Origin: Theodoxus fluviatilis
Lineage: Eukaryota; Mollusca; Gastropoda; Cycloneritida; Neritidae
DNA length: 30,000 nucleotides
Direction: 5' to 3'
NCBI GenBank assembly: GCA_034096865.1
Contig: JAWQFJ010000574.1
Span: forward strand, 1 to 30,000
The notes under the pieces are model-generated. The model searched no databases. It was not told where the DNA came from and saw nothing but the letters and a program-made list of their open reading frames with translations. How positions within the stretch are numbered: position 1 is the stretch's first letter; every line of letters begins with the position of its first letter. Positions 29,933-30,000 of the stretch are shown here, piece by piece. A program made the translations under genes and the position numbers.

Positions 29933-30000
29933 TGTGTGTGTGAGACAGAGAGAGAGAGTGTGTGTGTGTGTAGAGACAGAGAGAGAGAGAGAGAGAGAGA
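29880..30000. repeat. (GA)n and (GT)n tract running off the right edge
   Basis: GA repeats (29880-29930) alternate with short GT blocks and GACAGA up to the window end. Confidence 0.97.

Overview
The window is a piece of an intron-rich animal genome, and its only confidently recognised host gene is a plexin on the minus strand. Microsatellite load is very high (GA, CA, GACA, GGCA, ATC and GAAT tracts, G- and C-runs). There is a mobile-element-like segment full of TGACCTTGACC motifs, a non-autonomous DNA transposon with a perfect 16-bp inverted repeat, and two decayed LINE fragments. This mixture suggests a mollusc, most likely a gastropod. That assignment is an inference from genome texture, not from a marker gene.

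Ten consecutive plexin exons run from right to left: 25741-25830, 22739-22930, 21080-21202, 13424-13524, 9002-9143, 8290-8461, 7184-7274, 4834-4936, 4238-4360 and 3739-3843. Each lies between a minus-strand AG acceptor and GT donor. All nine junctions keep the reading frame (donor phases 0,0,0,2,0,1,2,0,0,0), giving 1242 nt or 414 codons. They encode the last part of the Sema propeller, the first PSI domain, the first plexin TIG/IPT domain, the second PSI domain and the start of the second TIG/IPT domain. The N-terminal Sema exons lie beyond the right edge. PSI3, the remaining IPT domains, the membrane helix and the cytoplasmic GAP lie beyond the left edge.

The left end (1 to about 3440) is a separate plus-strand layer inside or beyond a plexin intron. 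An open frame built from three coding-periodic repeats (33, 18 and 60 nt) runs to 1146. A nuclear-receptor-half-site-rich element with short inverted termini covers its end. A polypurine tract plus an LTR-like sequence with CCAAT, CRE and TATA-like boxes follows. I read this tentatively as the 3' end of an LTR retroelement.

The large introns hold the rest. The 9144-13423 intron has the inverted-repeat transposon with its poly-G modules. The 13525-21079 intron has a roughly 64-copy 24-bp minisatellite abutting the PSI1 acceptor, long purine tracts and a LINE 3' fragment. The 21203-22738 intron has a CT tract and an L1-type ORF2 remnant. The right 4 kb is mostly simple repeats.

The most interesting structure is the minisatellite. 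Every unit reproduces the acceptor of the PSI1 exon (GTCTGTTCTACTCCACAG), so the exon is preceded by dozens of tandem copies of its own 3' splice site. The nearest 13 or so are in register to add octapeptides without a frameshift. A second notable structure is the 123-nt exon at 21080-21202. It sits between long complementary GA and CU tracts in the pre-mRNA, an arrangement expected to favour exon skipping or circularisation.
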